Notes: generated by a model from the letters alone, not told the origin. 64,000 bases of DNA from Austropuccinia psidii (GCA_023105745.1 JALGQZ010000006.1:248001-312000); one strand, 5' to 3'. Positions 25,295 through 36,892 are shown, numbered from the stretch's first letter. Numbers and translations are program-made.

Positions 25295-26085
25295 TTGAAT
25301 ATTCTGTCTGAGAATGTTTTTTTAGCTGTAGAATTCCAACCTTTCATTCACATGAATTCAGAGAAAATATATGAATTCCAGTTCCTTTCAAAATTCCTCA
25401 TAAAGAAGAGATACTTTATTGGCAAATTGCAACAATTTGGAAACAAGATTCATTATTCCATGTATGCAAAAGGCTGGCACCCTTCCCAGGATGGTCATGT
25501 TGATATTGGTTTATATTTCTGCTCTGATAAAGTTTCTTCAAATATAAATTATTATGAATAGGTTAATTTTTTCACTCAATAATCCTTTGTTATTCTCAAA
25601 ACTTCCTTCAAATATTCTAAACTCACAGTATTCAACCAGAATAAAGAAAAATGTTAAAGTATTAAATACCTGTATTTCAATACCTCAAATTCTCTGAACT
25701 CTTTGATTATTAATATTTTCCTATTAAATTGACTTATAATCTTGATAGTTTTTATAATTTTTCTCACATTGATAAGGATTCCTCATAACTTTCATATTTT
25801 ATCTCCATTACTATCAATAAGAACATTGCTCAACTTTCTCCAAAAGACCATGATTTATTTGATGTATTTTTTTCTTTTCCAAATCATCTTTTGAATTTCA
25901 ATGGAGCCAGTCATATTCCTAGAATTTTTCAAATGGAATGGTATTCTTGAAAGATAAATCATTGCACTTTATATCCCTAACCTGTCTCTAGTGGAAACTT
26001 TGTCAGGCTCTCAATGTCAATGCAAATATCCAGAAAAACCTTAAATATTTTTAGATCACTTCATGAATTAAGAATTTCAAAATGA
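25295..26085 (+). pseudogene. Broken TET/JBP-like 2-oxoglutarate/Fe(II) dioxygenase
   Basis: The TET/JBP family oxidises 5-methylcytosine or thymine in DNA, and basidiomycetes are known to carry expanded, often transposon-associated sets. The first part is an 88-codon frame (25295-25561) with HYSMYAKGWHP and GLYFCSDK, resembling the (M)YxxGWR...G.Y segment of the fungal branch. After a frameshift, the frame through 25765 gives HIDKDSS, a HxD iron-binding motif. It is followed by a long stretch with LSPKDHDLFDVFFSFP, NFNGASHIPRIFQMEWYS, a candidate distal iron-binding His in NHCTLYP and a VRLSMSMQIS strand whose Arg would bind 2-oxoglutarate, ending at a TGA at 26085. Internal stops (after HIDKDSS, after EWYS, after TLYP) and the shift make it non-functional. 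Family assignment is by motif order from memory; no domain search was run. Confidence 0.6.
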
Positions 26086-26646
26086 ACTTTTGATTATCAA
26101 AACTTTTTTTCAATAGGATTTCTTCTACTTCTAAATTCTTTCTATTAGCTCTTTTAAATTACATATTAAAAATAACTATAACAGAATTCATTATATGAAT
26201 TATTATTTGATGATTAAAATTCAGTAATAAGTAGAATTTTTTTGAGCCTTGAATATTTTTTTTATTTAATATTTGATATTATAGCTGACATTTCAAATAA
26301 ATTTTAAAAAATTGAATATAAAATTAATTGATAATTCTTATTTCAAATATTTCTTTTTAACACCCTACTAAGTTGAAAAAAATTGCATGTTGTATTTTCT
26401 CAACCAATTCCAAAAATAAATATCATATCCAAAACAATTTAAAAAACCCACCAGTTTTCTAATTAATCATATTACTCCAAGCCAATTTTGAAGGTTTGAT
26501 CTTCTCCTGCATCTTGAAAACTTTTCCATTATTGACCAAATCATGTTAATTTTTAAGGGATTTTGCATCATTCTATTCATAAATCATATACCATTAATAT
26601 CTAGTTTTTTCCAAAAGGTTCTGAGTAATTGCAAAGCTTGTAGACA
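26086..26646. other. AT-rich spacer with no supported gene
   Basis: Separates the dioxygenase remnant from R1 copy C. Stop-rich on both strands; no motif recognised. Confidence 0.4.
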
Positions 26647-28027
26647 TGTGACTCAAAACCAGAGCACAAGCATGAAGCTAAAATACATAAAAAATGGTAG
26701 AGCAAGAGTCCCACTGCAAATTGACCCCATCCAAAATATCTCCAAGTCACATTTAAAAGAAAGAGGAAAGTAACCAAAATACAAATATACAGCTCCCATA
26801 ACCATAGTAAAAGTATAAACAAATATATTCCATCTCAAAGCAATAACTGAGCATAAAACTTAAATTTCACCTCTCATCTAAAGTCTATAAAAAGAGGGAG
26901 AACCCCATCAAATGTGTGTTTAAATTGAAGCTTTAAATTAGGGCTATCCAATGTTTATACCCAAATTGGGCTACAATCAAAGCTAAAGAAGTTAGAGAAA
27001 ATCATAGGCCAAATTATGGTGAATGAAATATTCACCTCTCATCTAACTTTAACAGTTTTGGTGTGAGATACCCAGAATGGGTTTTTTGTAGTAAAGATAG
27101 AATATGATATTTCTAAAAGTACCCTCCATAACCATGTATCACCTCCAGAACTAAATTTATTCATGATAATAGCTTAATCAAGGATTAATCAAAAATCCAA
27201 ATTCCTAGGATGGAATTTGAAACCTATATACCTTTTCCATACTTAATTCTATGTATACCAAATCAGTAATCATTTTATATAAATCATCAAGGGCTATAAA
27301 ATGAGCCACTTTTGAGCTATCTATATTTAATACTGACAAATCTATAGCATCTTTAAGGTCAAAATCCCACAATATTGGAAGAAATCCAATACTGTGGGAT
27401 AGTCTCCCATACTATTTAATATTACGTTCCAAATCCATGAAGAAGATTTTTTACTTCAATACCGCATAGTATGAATAATATGGGGTCTCCTGACGCATTC
27501 TGTACATCTTTCTATACATCTGACACATCAGAACATGCCTGTGAGGACCCCAGAAGAAATTTTTCACCCTGTATTTGGGGAAAGTGACAAGATTTAATTT
27601 TGAAACCACATCTAATCCAAATACAGGATATAAAGGGCTATGGAAGCCACAATTCCACCCTCTGGAATGAAAATATTCACTCCTACATTTCTGGGTGCAA
27701 ATTCCCCTTCCACACCTCTATCAGAATAAAAAGGAACCTTCCTCTGCCCAAAAGAGGAATTCACATCCTTATCTTAAATTACTATGCATTTATATTGCTA
27801 GCAAAAATATTACTCTTGGAAAATAATAATGACATAGTTAAAATATTAGTCATTGTAGTCTTCATTATAATAAATCAATTTCTAAACCCTGCACCACAGG
27901 TTTTCAGGAGTATACACCATAGCTTGCAGTAGTAAAACCCTTATTTAAAACTCTTTGAATATTATTTTACTGTTTCAAAATCATGGCTATAGTCTCGTAA
28001 TTACTATATTGCAGATTCAACCTGAAA
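26647..28027. repeat. R1 LTR-like repeat, complete copy C
   Basis: About 1.38 kb, aligning with 7698-9066 throughout. It starts TGTGACTC and ends CCTGAAA. A strong hairpin lies at 27365-27399: a 15-base arm, AGAAA loop, 15-base arm with one mismatch; a degraded version is at the same place in copy A. Flanking pentamers (AGACA and CAACT) do not match, so if it is a solo LTR its duplication has decayed, or it belongs to a larger element. Open frames at 26543-27932 are incidental. Confidence 0.6.
27365..27399. repeat. Hairpin inside R1 (15-bp arms, 5-base loop)
   Basis: The left arm is 27365-27379 and the right arm 27385-27399. They are inverse complements except for one position (A opposite a C where a T would pair). 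The loop is AGAAA. In an LTR such a structure could mark the R region or the RNA 3' end; no function is proven. Confidence 0.7.
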
Positions 28028-28329
28028 CAACTATAAAACCAATAAATGAAGAATTGGAAATGATTTATATTTTTCATTTGATTTCACATTTCTCTGAGGG
28101 ATGACCATCTACCTTTAATTATTCCCATTTTATTTTCAATTATTACTCATTATTTCTCAAGGCAGAATCTTAATTTACTATTATCTATATTATATGATTT
28201 ATTTCCTTTTTATTCTTAAAAAAGTGTCATTGATTTTCCATAGGCTTAGTCAGCCAAAGTTTATTGCCTTTGTAAAAATATCTTTCAGGAATTTTATCAA
28301 TCCTCATATTTTCATATATAATTTATGAA

Positions 28330-29100
28330 TGTACTTATCCTGGAAACCCAACATAAAATGAAGTGAAAAAACAATTGACATCACATATTAGCTGGACTGG
28401 CATGGAGTGACTAAATAGAAAGCCATTATCAGTTTTACTAATACCCTTTATCCAAAGATATAATATTTTATCCTATAGTAATGAGCAAGAGAAGTGAAAA
28501 ACATACTTCTTCTTACAATAATAATAAAATTTTCCATCATTAGGTGGCCATTGGAATAATAAAATGAGACTTCCATCAAGAAACCATCACAACAAGAAAA
28601 GCCTTCAGCTTGCATCACTTGTGAAATTTAAACCCTTTCTTTCTCATTAAGCCATTAGGTTTACGTGCTCTTCAACTTCATTAAGTATCAAATTACCATT
28701 TTTTTATATATAGAGACTGAACCATCTATGATACTAAGAATTTCCCCAATCTTACAAACTGATGCATCATTACCATTGCATCCAAGTCTTAAAAATGTCA
28801 CTGCTATCTGAATTTCTGGCTTTTTTCTATGATATTCTAAATTTTTGTAAAGTCCTTTATCCTTTCCAACAAGAGATATGAAATGAAGAGATTATCTTTA
28901 TTCTGTACAACATAGCTGCTTGAGCTTTGTATGGGGGAGACTTTCTGGATTATCTTCTTTCAAGATACAAGGAGAGACAAAGAAAATCTATGGTATGAGG
29001 TAATTTTGCTTAATTGCATCCAAAAGACATATAACATCTTCAAGATCTTCATATTATTCAATTTCAGTGGCATGTGCTAATTTTTCTGCTAAAATATCAC
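28330..29100 (-). pseudogene. PIF/Harbinger (HARBI1-like) transposase remnant
   Basis: Harbinger nucleases cut and paste DNA transposons with a DDE active site. Reading the minus strand from about 29100 gives an acidic N-terminal part (EDLEDVICLLDAIKQNY). Next come the DNA-binding segment KPEIQIAVTFLRLGCNGNDAS and a helix with SIIDGSVSIY. After stops and shifts it reads WFLDGSLILLFQWPPNDGKF, matching the family GFLDGT...P..DG.(F/Y) block and holding the first catalytic Asp. Near 28400-28350 it reads PVQLICDVNCFFTSFYVGFPG, matching the QxVCD...S.Y.GWPGS block that carries the second Asp. Stops, shifts and an extra ~70 bp show it is dead. Terminal inverted repeats were not found. Confidence 0.65.
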
Positions 29101-31810
29101 GTTTGAGTTGAAATCTTTATGAGATCTTTGGAAATTTTTGATTTTGGGACTTGGATTACTTTTTTTGGCTGTTTCTGGGTGTGTATGAATAAATTAAAAA
29201 AAGAAATATTATTGAACAGTAAAAATAAAGCTGTATTTAATTTGATTTTACAATAAGTTTATCTTCAGAAAAATGTATGGCTATAAAAATTATTAACAAT
29301 ATTTGTGATCTTGGAGAAATAATTGAGGATTTAGTAGCAAAAAAATGGGTTTATGGTGACTCAATATACTATAGCTCATGAGGTGTGGTATTTTGAAAAA
29401 TACAAGAGTTAAATTCAGTGCTTTAAACTTGTCATTTCTCAGATTTCCCCCCCCCCTATTATAAGTATCATGCATATTATAAACATAATAAATTCAATAA
29501 ATGGAAGAAGTATAATTAATATAACATAATAAATATAATAAATATATCAGAAATTAATAACTTAATATTAAGCTATATCAATATTCAATAAATTATATAT
29601 TTAATCAATATCAAATCATTTCTTAAGCTCATGGCTGCAGAGATAATTTTTTGTGAACATAAATATTAACCAAACAAGGCTTTTCATTCCTTGTCTTTAA
29701 TTAACAGTAACCTCCATATTTTTGAGCTTAATATTAATTATATATTTTACTCTATAAGCTTTATATCACATCATAAAAGCTTTACTTTTAATGATATTTT
29801 ATAATATATAATTTATTTTTTTTATTGAGATTTTTTATTTGAATCTTAAAGAACTTAATTTTGAAATAATTATTTTAAGACTTTTTTTGAAAAAAAAACT
29901 ATATTATTTCTTATTTATGAGAAATAAAATTGACTTTATGAAGCTTATCTCAAACTTTTGAAACTTCCAAAATTAACTTGTCAATAGGATCATTGAAAAT
30001 AGTGATTTTTGTTAATTTAAGGGTTAATAACTTTGAATAGTACCTGATAATTATTCATTAATAAATTCATTTAGAGCCTCTAATCATTTTACTGCAAAAA
30101 AAATTAAAGCTATATTATAAAACTAAGATTCTTTTCATGAAAAAATCATATTTGAATAGCAATTGGTAGATTATGCCTATACCTAGGTCTCAGAAATTAT
30201 TAGTGTGTCAAATATTTCATATCATTTGAATATATTCAATTTTATTTTTAATACAATGGTGTAGCTTGATCAATATCTTTATTTGGTATAATTAAATTTA
30301 TTCAATAAAATAAAGTATTTTCAGTAAGTTTTATAATTTTATCTTAAGTATTATTACTTCTTTATATTGAATATTTGTGTTTTGAATAATTATCAATATA
30401 ATATTGCTTGATATGACTTGATGTTTTTAGTGATAACTTAAGCTTAACTATATTTTATGGTGTTAATCATTTTCTGTGACCTTATTTGGGTATGTGCTTA
30501 TAATTCAAAGCTTCACATTAAACCCTATCAAACTCACCATGAATAATTATTTTTTTTAAATTTATCATTAATTAGAAATAATTCACTATCTTGTAACAAA
30601 CAAATTGATCTTGAAATCATAATTTATTATTTTTTCAACCATTCTTGAAATTCTAAAATTCTGTTACCTTTAAATACTTATTGAGATATTGAATTGAAGT
30701 ATTTTCACTTTTCTCTTCATATCCAAACTTTAGAGGATTAGTTTCTTTTTCCTAATTTTTTCATATTTTTAATTTCTGAAAGTTATCTAGCTCAATTTAT
30801 TTCAGCTTCTTAAGATTTCTTAATCATTAATCATAATAATTTTCAATAAATCCTTCTCTTGAGACTAGAACCAGGTTTTGTTTCATTTCTTAATATTAAT
30901 GATCTAACAGAATTCTGGAATCTCATGAGAAATAAACCAGCCTTGAAGTTGAAATATTTGTCTTTGAATCAATGCTTTCTTTTAGAAATACAAACAGATA
31001 ATTAATTCAATTTCAAAAGATATTATAATTCTATCTTTATATAACATTTCATTTATTTCATTGATTTTTTTTTGTGGATTTCAGTCTTTAAATTCATGTT
31101 TAATTTTTTTTCTTTTTTGTCAATTTTTTATATTTCTTACTACTAAATCTAAAAAAATTTATTATAATTAGTTAATTTAAACTTTAATCACTAATTAAAA
31201 ATACCAAAATTCAATTATAATCAATTTCTAAAAGATATAACTTGAAGAGATAATAAAATAATAATTATAATAAGTTTTAAATATGACAAAGCTAGTTTTA
31301 GTAAATTTTAATTTTCTCTTTAAATTATAATCCTAACCGTACCCAAAAAAAAAAATATTTTTTTCAAATAAGCCTTTCATTTATTATTATCAAACAAAAT
31401 TTATTGTAGAAAATCATATTTTTTGAGTTCCAAGATACAAAAAACACATTTTTCAATGGTTTCATTTTCTCAAAATAATCTTAAATTAACTTAATGAAAT
31501 TTTGATATATATATATATATATATATATGTATGAATAAATTTATGCTACCTTTCTTTTGGTTTTCTATCAAATATCATGACTTAAATTGAAATTACTCAG
31601 CCATGTTTGTTTTAACAGAGATTTAACTTTTATTTTCTTAGTATATACATAAGTGATAATGTACTTCAGTATTCTTAAAAACAATTACCTCTTTCTAGAA
31701 AAGATTTTTCTCCCTCCCTTTGATTTCAAAATGGAGCTTGGATTTTCCTAGTAACAATGAGGTAAGAAGACATTACAGACATTTGAGAAGTTTCATTATT
31801 ATTGGAATTT
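29101..31810. other. AT-rich stretch with no supported gene
   Basis: Almost entirely A/T-rich, including a C homopolymer near 29449-29456 and the AT microsatellite at 31505-31528. No gene, RNA or terminal repeat is recognised. Confidence 0.5.
31505..31528. repeat. (AT)12 microsatellite
   Basis: An uninterrupted run of alternating A and T, the longest simple repeat seen in the window. Confidence 0.9.
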
Positions 31811-32139
31811 TTAAATGTAGGATTTTACAAAAAAAGAATCATATTTATAATCATTGTGCTTAGATTTTTTTGAGCTCAAGAATACAGTAGGCTTTATTGG
31901 CATATCTCCTGGAATAAGGTTTAAAAGGGCAGTTTTACTTTCTTTTTGTTTGATCTCTTCCCTGATAGTTGTGAGAATTGGGGGTACCAGATGTGTTTCA
32001 GAAACTTTCAATCTGGCCTTGAGTCATACTTGACCTCAAAGTGGTCATAGCTTAACCTTTTTTCTCTGATCACATTATGGACATGTTGCAAGATATGCTC
32101 AAGTGTGTCAAAATAACCCTCTGTTGGGGGTTCAAGCAT
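31811..32139 (-). pseudogene. Unidentified broken coding fragment
   Basis: From an ATG at 32139 the minus strand is open for 43 codons with protein-like text (MLEPPTEGYFDTLEHILQHV, then HFEVKYDSRPD), ending at a TGA at 32010-32008. In the next frame it continues at once as LKVSETHLVPPILTTIREEI and LLNLIPGDMPIKPTVFLSS to a stop at 31811. The two halves look like one protein split by a one-base frameshift, or by an unrecognised intron. I do not recognise the family. CpG is rare here, as in the transposons, so a transposon origin is likely. Confidence 0.35.
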
Positions 32140-33039
32140 CTTTGGATATTGATTAAGAATTTTTGAAGTGTAAAAGGGGTTTTCTGGATAAATTTGGGAA
32201 ATAATAAGAGATTAAAAAGTAGAAAAGTAAAAGATAGGAAGATTCAGAGAGTAAAACTTCTTGAAAAAACAACTTTGGGGGTAAGTTGTGGCTGAAACAA
32301 ATCAAAAAAAAGGGGGTTATGTAAACTTTTGAGGAAAAATGGGGAGCAAAGGTTATAATTTGGTTTTTATGATGAAGTATTGAGTTGAAAATAGGAATTG
32401 AGAGAGTTGAAAAGAAAATAAAAGTCAAAAAATTTGTGATGGATTCAAAGAATCTTTTTGGGTGGGGTTAGTGTGGGATAATCAGTTATTTTCAATTAAA
32501 TTGGGGACCAGGGGCTTTCCTACATGTTTTGACCAATTCTTAGGTGCTTTTACTAATTCTTGGTCAATACATATAAGGAGCTTATATGTACTTACTAATT
32601 TCCTAACATGTTTTTACCATAACCCTTAATTCAAAATTCCTGTTATTATATAGATAGATATAGGCTTACTAAATTCATGATAATAATGTTCTGCTAAATT
32701 GGTGTTATATTATACACAATATAATGTCAAAAGAAGAAGAACTGATCTCTCCTTTTTTAACAGTAATCATTTTACTTATTAATTTATAAAAAAATGTTAA
32801 CATTTAGTTTTTTAATTTAATATCTTGAATTTATTTGACAAAAATAAAAATAAAAAAAACTTTTTAATTATTTTTCCTGAACAAAAATAATCTCATACAG
32901 CATTTATCAAGCTCCCAAATATATATATATTAAATAATTCTAAATTTACATAGTTTCGAATACATACATAATATACTGATATATATTAGTCTTAATATCT
33001 AACATTAATTAGGAAAAATGATGGGGAAAATGAAATGAA
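32140..33039. other. AT-rich stretch with no supported gene
   Basis: The 91-codon minus-strand frame at 32428-32153 is Phe/Leu/Ser-rich text from a pyrimidine-rich strand and is not supported as a gene. The left edge of the CpG-normal island lies at its right end. Confidence 0.45.
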
Positions 33040-33669
33040 CGATTTGCGTTATTTTCTTGTTTTGAGTGGAGGGGCTAGGATTGAGAAGGGAGTGAGGGTA
33101 GAGGCGAGAGGGCTTGAGACACCTTTGGGGAAAACAAAGTGAGTTTCAGAGGGTTAGGATCATAACTGTTAAGACTTGAAAGATTGTTTTATAAAGAAAA
33201 TCGCCTATCAGCTTAAACCTCAAAGCTACCCAATCAACTATCAAGTACTTCAATCCTTTTCAGTCGATCAATGTAAAAGACAAGCATTACTTTTGTGCTT
33301 TTAGGGACGAAGGTGGTATCAAAACGGGTCACATATCTTAATGTGCTTGTAGTCCAAAAGTAGCAAGTGATATTTCATTTCTAAACCTTTGGCAATCTGC
33401 ATTTTCTTTCAGTTGCCAAGATATTACAAAACCAAAAAACAATTAAAAATAAATTTTACCTCCCCCACAGGTGCTTATCAAACAAACATGCTCATAGGTT
33501 TATACATACATATATACATATGCATATATAAAGAAAACAACGCTATACACACATATATATTTATAATCAATCGCGGAAACAAAGTATTGTTTGAAACTTT
33601 TACAGATTGATATACTAAATACAGATCACTCTGTAACCCTATTTTACATTATCGTTGGGGGGAGTTAAT
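33040..33669 (-). other. CpG-normal, gene-free flank downstream of DCP2
   Basis: Unlike the DNA to its left, this stretch has several CpGs per few hundred bases, so it belongs to the same protected island as DCP2. On the minus strand it carries a pyrimidine-rich tract (about 33120-33065) of the kind found in fungal promoters and leaders. No reading frame follows it before the AT-rich DNA begins. Its DCP2-proximal end must contain the DCP2 3' untranslated region. The rest could be a longer 3' UTR, a noncoding transcript, or the stranded promoter of a lost neighbour. Confidence 0.4.
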
Positions 33670-36600
33670 TTAATCAATGACAATGGGTTTTTGGAAATGA
33701 TAGTTCGAATGATGAGGTGATTGGTTTGTCAAATCATCATGGTTATGAGTATTGATAGTAGAGCTGGAAGAATGAGATGGTTGGAACCCCAAACTAGCCA
33801 AAGATTGCAATTGGCGTAGTAACGCATCTTTTTTCTCTTTTCTTTCATCTTCTCTAAGTGGCATTCTTGTCGAACCAAGTAGTAAGCCTGTCGAATCGTT
33901 ATTAATCATTGTCGCTGAGGCTTGTGGTCCAAAAGAATGATGTCCAATATTTGAAGTTGTGGTGTTGCTTGATTTATGACCTTTCATTAATAAATCAAGC
34001 AAATTAGAGGCTCGAGGTGTCACTGGCTCAGGTGGGCTGATACCGTTCAAATGTCCCATCAAACGAGGTGAATCATCTTTTGTTGTTGATTGGGGTATAT
34101 GTTGGTGGTTCGGTTGTTGAAGCAATATGGGTTCCAAGTGATTAGAAGGTAAATTAGGCAACGGTGCCCTTGGAGAGTGCAGTTGTTGAATACCTGAATT
34201 TGAGGTAACTCTACGTTGATCAAGAGAAAGAATTGGTTGATCTTGATAGATTTGCGTTTGCTTGACCAAATCAGAACTAATTGTCATTCTTTCTTGACTT
34301 GGTGTCAGTTTCGAAAGAACTTGAGTCTTTTGGGAAGATGATAAAAGTTGAGAGAGTAAGCTGGTTGAATTTTCAGATGTAATTGGTCCAGGTGTTGGAG
34401 CTTGTAACATCGCAAGAAGTCGCTCTACTTGTTGAGGAGCTGGTTGTGGTCTAGGAGCAGCAAGATGTCCATGCTTAGAGTACATTGTTTGTGCTAGAGA
34501 TTAATCGAAATCAGTATCAACGTGATAGCTTTTGAGATTGATTGATTTTAACAAATGAAAGTACCAGTATTAAAATGTTTGGGTGTTTCAGTCATATTGA
34601 GCAAACTTGAAAGTAAAGTAGAGGATTGATTTGATTGGGATGGCAATGCAGATGCGTTGCGCTCATCTGATGAAGGTATTTGGGTCGAAGGGCCTCTATA
34701 ACTAGAAGATAATGACGAAGCATCTGATAAAAAAAAATATGATTAGTCATGTTTTGCTTTTAATATCAAAACAAAAACCTAGGCTTGATCAAATTATAAA
34801 CAGACATGACGTGGCAATGTCATAACCTTTTACAACATCTGTATCCGGTTCTGAAAGAGGTTCACCCTTCTCATACTCTAGGTCGATTTCTGATGGAAAA
34901 TCATGTCGAACATCAGTTTTGAGTGTAATCAAGTTTGGGCTTTGTAAAGTTAGATCATTAGTCTTTATTGAAAATGATTGGTGATGATCGAGATTGTTGA
35001 ATGAGGACAGGTTAATTTCTAAATTAGTTTGACTTTGGGTATTGAGATGTGAATTAGGTTGGTTAAAAGATGGATCATCTAAAAGTATGTCACTTTTTTC
35101 CACCTTATTAATTTCATCTTTTGAGGTACCGAAGAAAAAGTTTTGAAGTGCCCTTGTACCTTCCTCTAAATCACGCCAGGGACTTTGATTGTTGAGTTTT
35201 TCATCATCATCATCTGTTGATAATTGCTGATCAAGGTCACAAGCTAGATTATCAATCAATCGATCTTCATGAAAACTTTTCTTTAATAATTTTCTTCTTT
35301 GATTTTTGCGCTTCTTTTTTTTTCCAGATGACAAACGATTATCAAGGTTGAAAGGATTAGATAAATCAAGATCATCTTGAGAGAATTGATAGGCTTGTAA
35401 TCGGTTAAAGCGTTCATAAACAGCTTGAGCTTGATCATTAAAACTATTTTGATCTGATTGATAATAGTTTATTGAATTAGGATGATGATTAGAATGATTT
35501 GATATTTGAGGGGTATGATCATAGGAACGTTGATAATCATGACCGCGTGGGGTTTCTAAAGATTGTCCGGTAGGAGTTAAGAGACTGTGATTGGTAAGCC
35601 AATTTCGCATATCACTGTGAAAAATTAAAACAGTTGAAATTAGACGAATAAGATGATGAAAAACAAAGCCAAATAAAAGATGATTTACTTTACGAATGGC
35701 ACGACCATATAAAATCTGGCGGTAGTTCGTTGACCGTTAGGTTCGGTGGTACTAGAAGATGATACATTGATCATTTTATTAACAGATTTTTTTCCAATCA
35801 TACCGTCGACATTATTAAAAGTTGGTAGATCAGTGAGAGGAAACCAAGCAATACTCTAATGAACTCAAGAAAAATTTAAAGAGTAGATGATGATAATGAT
35901 AAGTGAATAAATTAACGATGATGAGATTATTAAGATTTAGATCCTTACTCCGATTTCTTGTCTTGTTCTAGTTTCAAATACTGTATCATTTGGAATGCCG
36001 GTTACTAGGTACATCCTTAATTTTTGCTCACAAATCGTTATTTCAATAAAATGATCGTCGCCTTCGGTATGAAGAGTTGAATTTTTATTTGATTTAGATA
36101 AATTAAGGTTTTGGCCGGATGGTGTTGGATTACTAGGTCTAATTTTTTTAATTCCAGATGATTTACTGTCCTCGGACCAAATCGATTGTAATGAAAGATA
36201 AGGCTCGATATTAAATCCGGTTTCTTCTAAAACTTCTCTAATTGCACAATCTCTAGGTAATTCGTTTGCATTAATTTTACCGCGAGGAAATGACCAAGAT
36301 GAGTTGGGTTTAAAACCACGAACAAGTAGGACTTGAGTGGCGTCTTCATTTAACATAATTGCACCGCAAACAGGCACTCTAACTTTATATTTTAAGAATC
36401 TATCGAAAGCTGTTTGACTAATTTAAAAAATAAAAAGATGGAATAAGAAAATGAAGAGAGTTTAGTTAGTTATTTTGTTTCAATTGAATTCGGGCAAAAA
36501 AGAGAAGCGATTTACGGGTCCCAACCAGCTAAAGGAGCTCCATGGGTAGTTAAAAAATCGCATTTTTCAAAGAATAAAGCAGTGAAAGTTTTTAAATGAT

Positions 36601-36892
36601 AGGATGGTAAATTGAGTAGGCTATTTGGTCTAACAAAGTCTTCATAAAACCAATGAGCTTGTTCGACTTGAAAGCAAACTCTCTCGATTTGAGCTAATTC
36701 TATTGATGGCAAGTTTAAAATGAATCTGGAAGCAAGATCTTCTAAGACGTCTTCAAGAGGCATTTTGCTAAAAACAGAAGTCGAAGAATTCGAAAGCGAA
36801 TTTGAATAATTGGTTGACAAAGTTTTTGGTGGATTGTGATTATGATGATTATTATTAAGATTTTGATGGTCTAAATTAGAATTCGAAGACAT
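33670..36892 (-). CDS. DCP2: mRNA-decapping enzyme Dcp2 (Nudix hydrolase), six exons
   Basis: Dcp2 removes the 5' m7GDP cap from mRNA in the cytoplasm, with Dcp1, Edc3 and Lsm proteins. Exons: 36892-36516, 36417-35949, 35855-35689, 35614-34827, 34723-34565 and 34493-33670. Introns are 71-103 nt with GT-AG ends (donors GTAAAT, GTAAGG, GTAAAT, GTTATG, GTACTT; the fourth is least certain). The joined frame is 2784 nt, 927 aa. Residues ~44-136 are the N-terminal regulatory domain (HWFYEDF). The Nudix box spans 172-194 with the G-x5-E-x7-REVLEE-x-GF pattern complete: Glu187, Glu190 and Glu191 are the metal-binding positions. Then come YLVTGI and, across exons 2-3, EIG/SIAWFPL. A basic patch (KKKKRK...RRKLLKK) is at 436-450. 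The Gln/Asn/His/Ser-rich tail has leucine motifs at 637-642, 679-683, 699-704 and 818-822. Residues ~207-246 are an unusual insertion that may be a further 105-nt in-frame intron (36166-36062); without it the protein is 892 aa. Confidence 0.92.

Noticed and set aside
29449..29456. Poly-C run in AT-rich DNA
   Set aside because: A simple homopolymer without associated structure; could also be an assembly artefact.
32153..32428. 91-codon Phe/Leu/Ser-rich minus-strand frame
   Set aside because: Pyrimidine-rich strand composition accounts for it; no motif, splice context or upstream signal.
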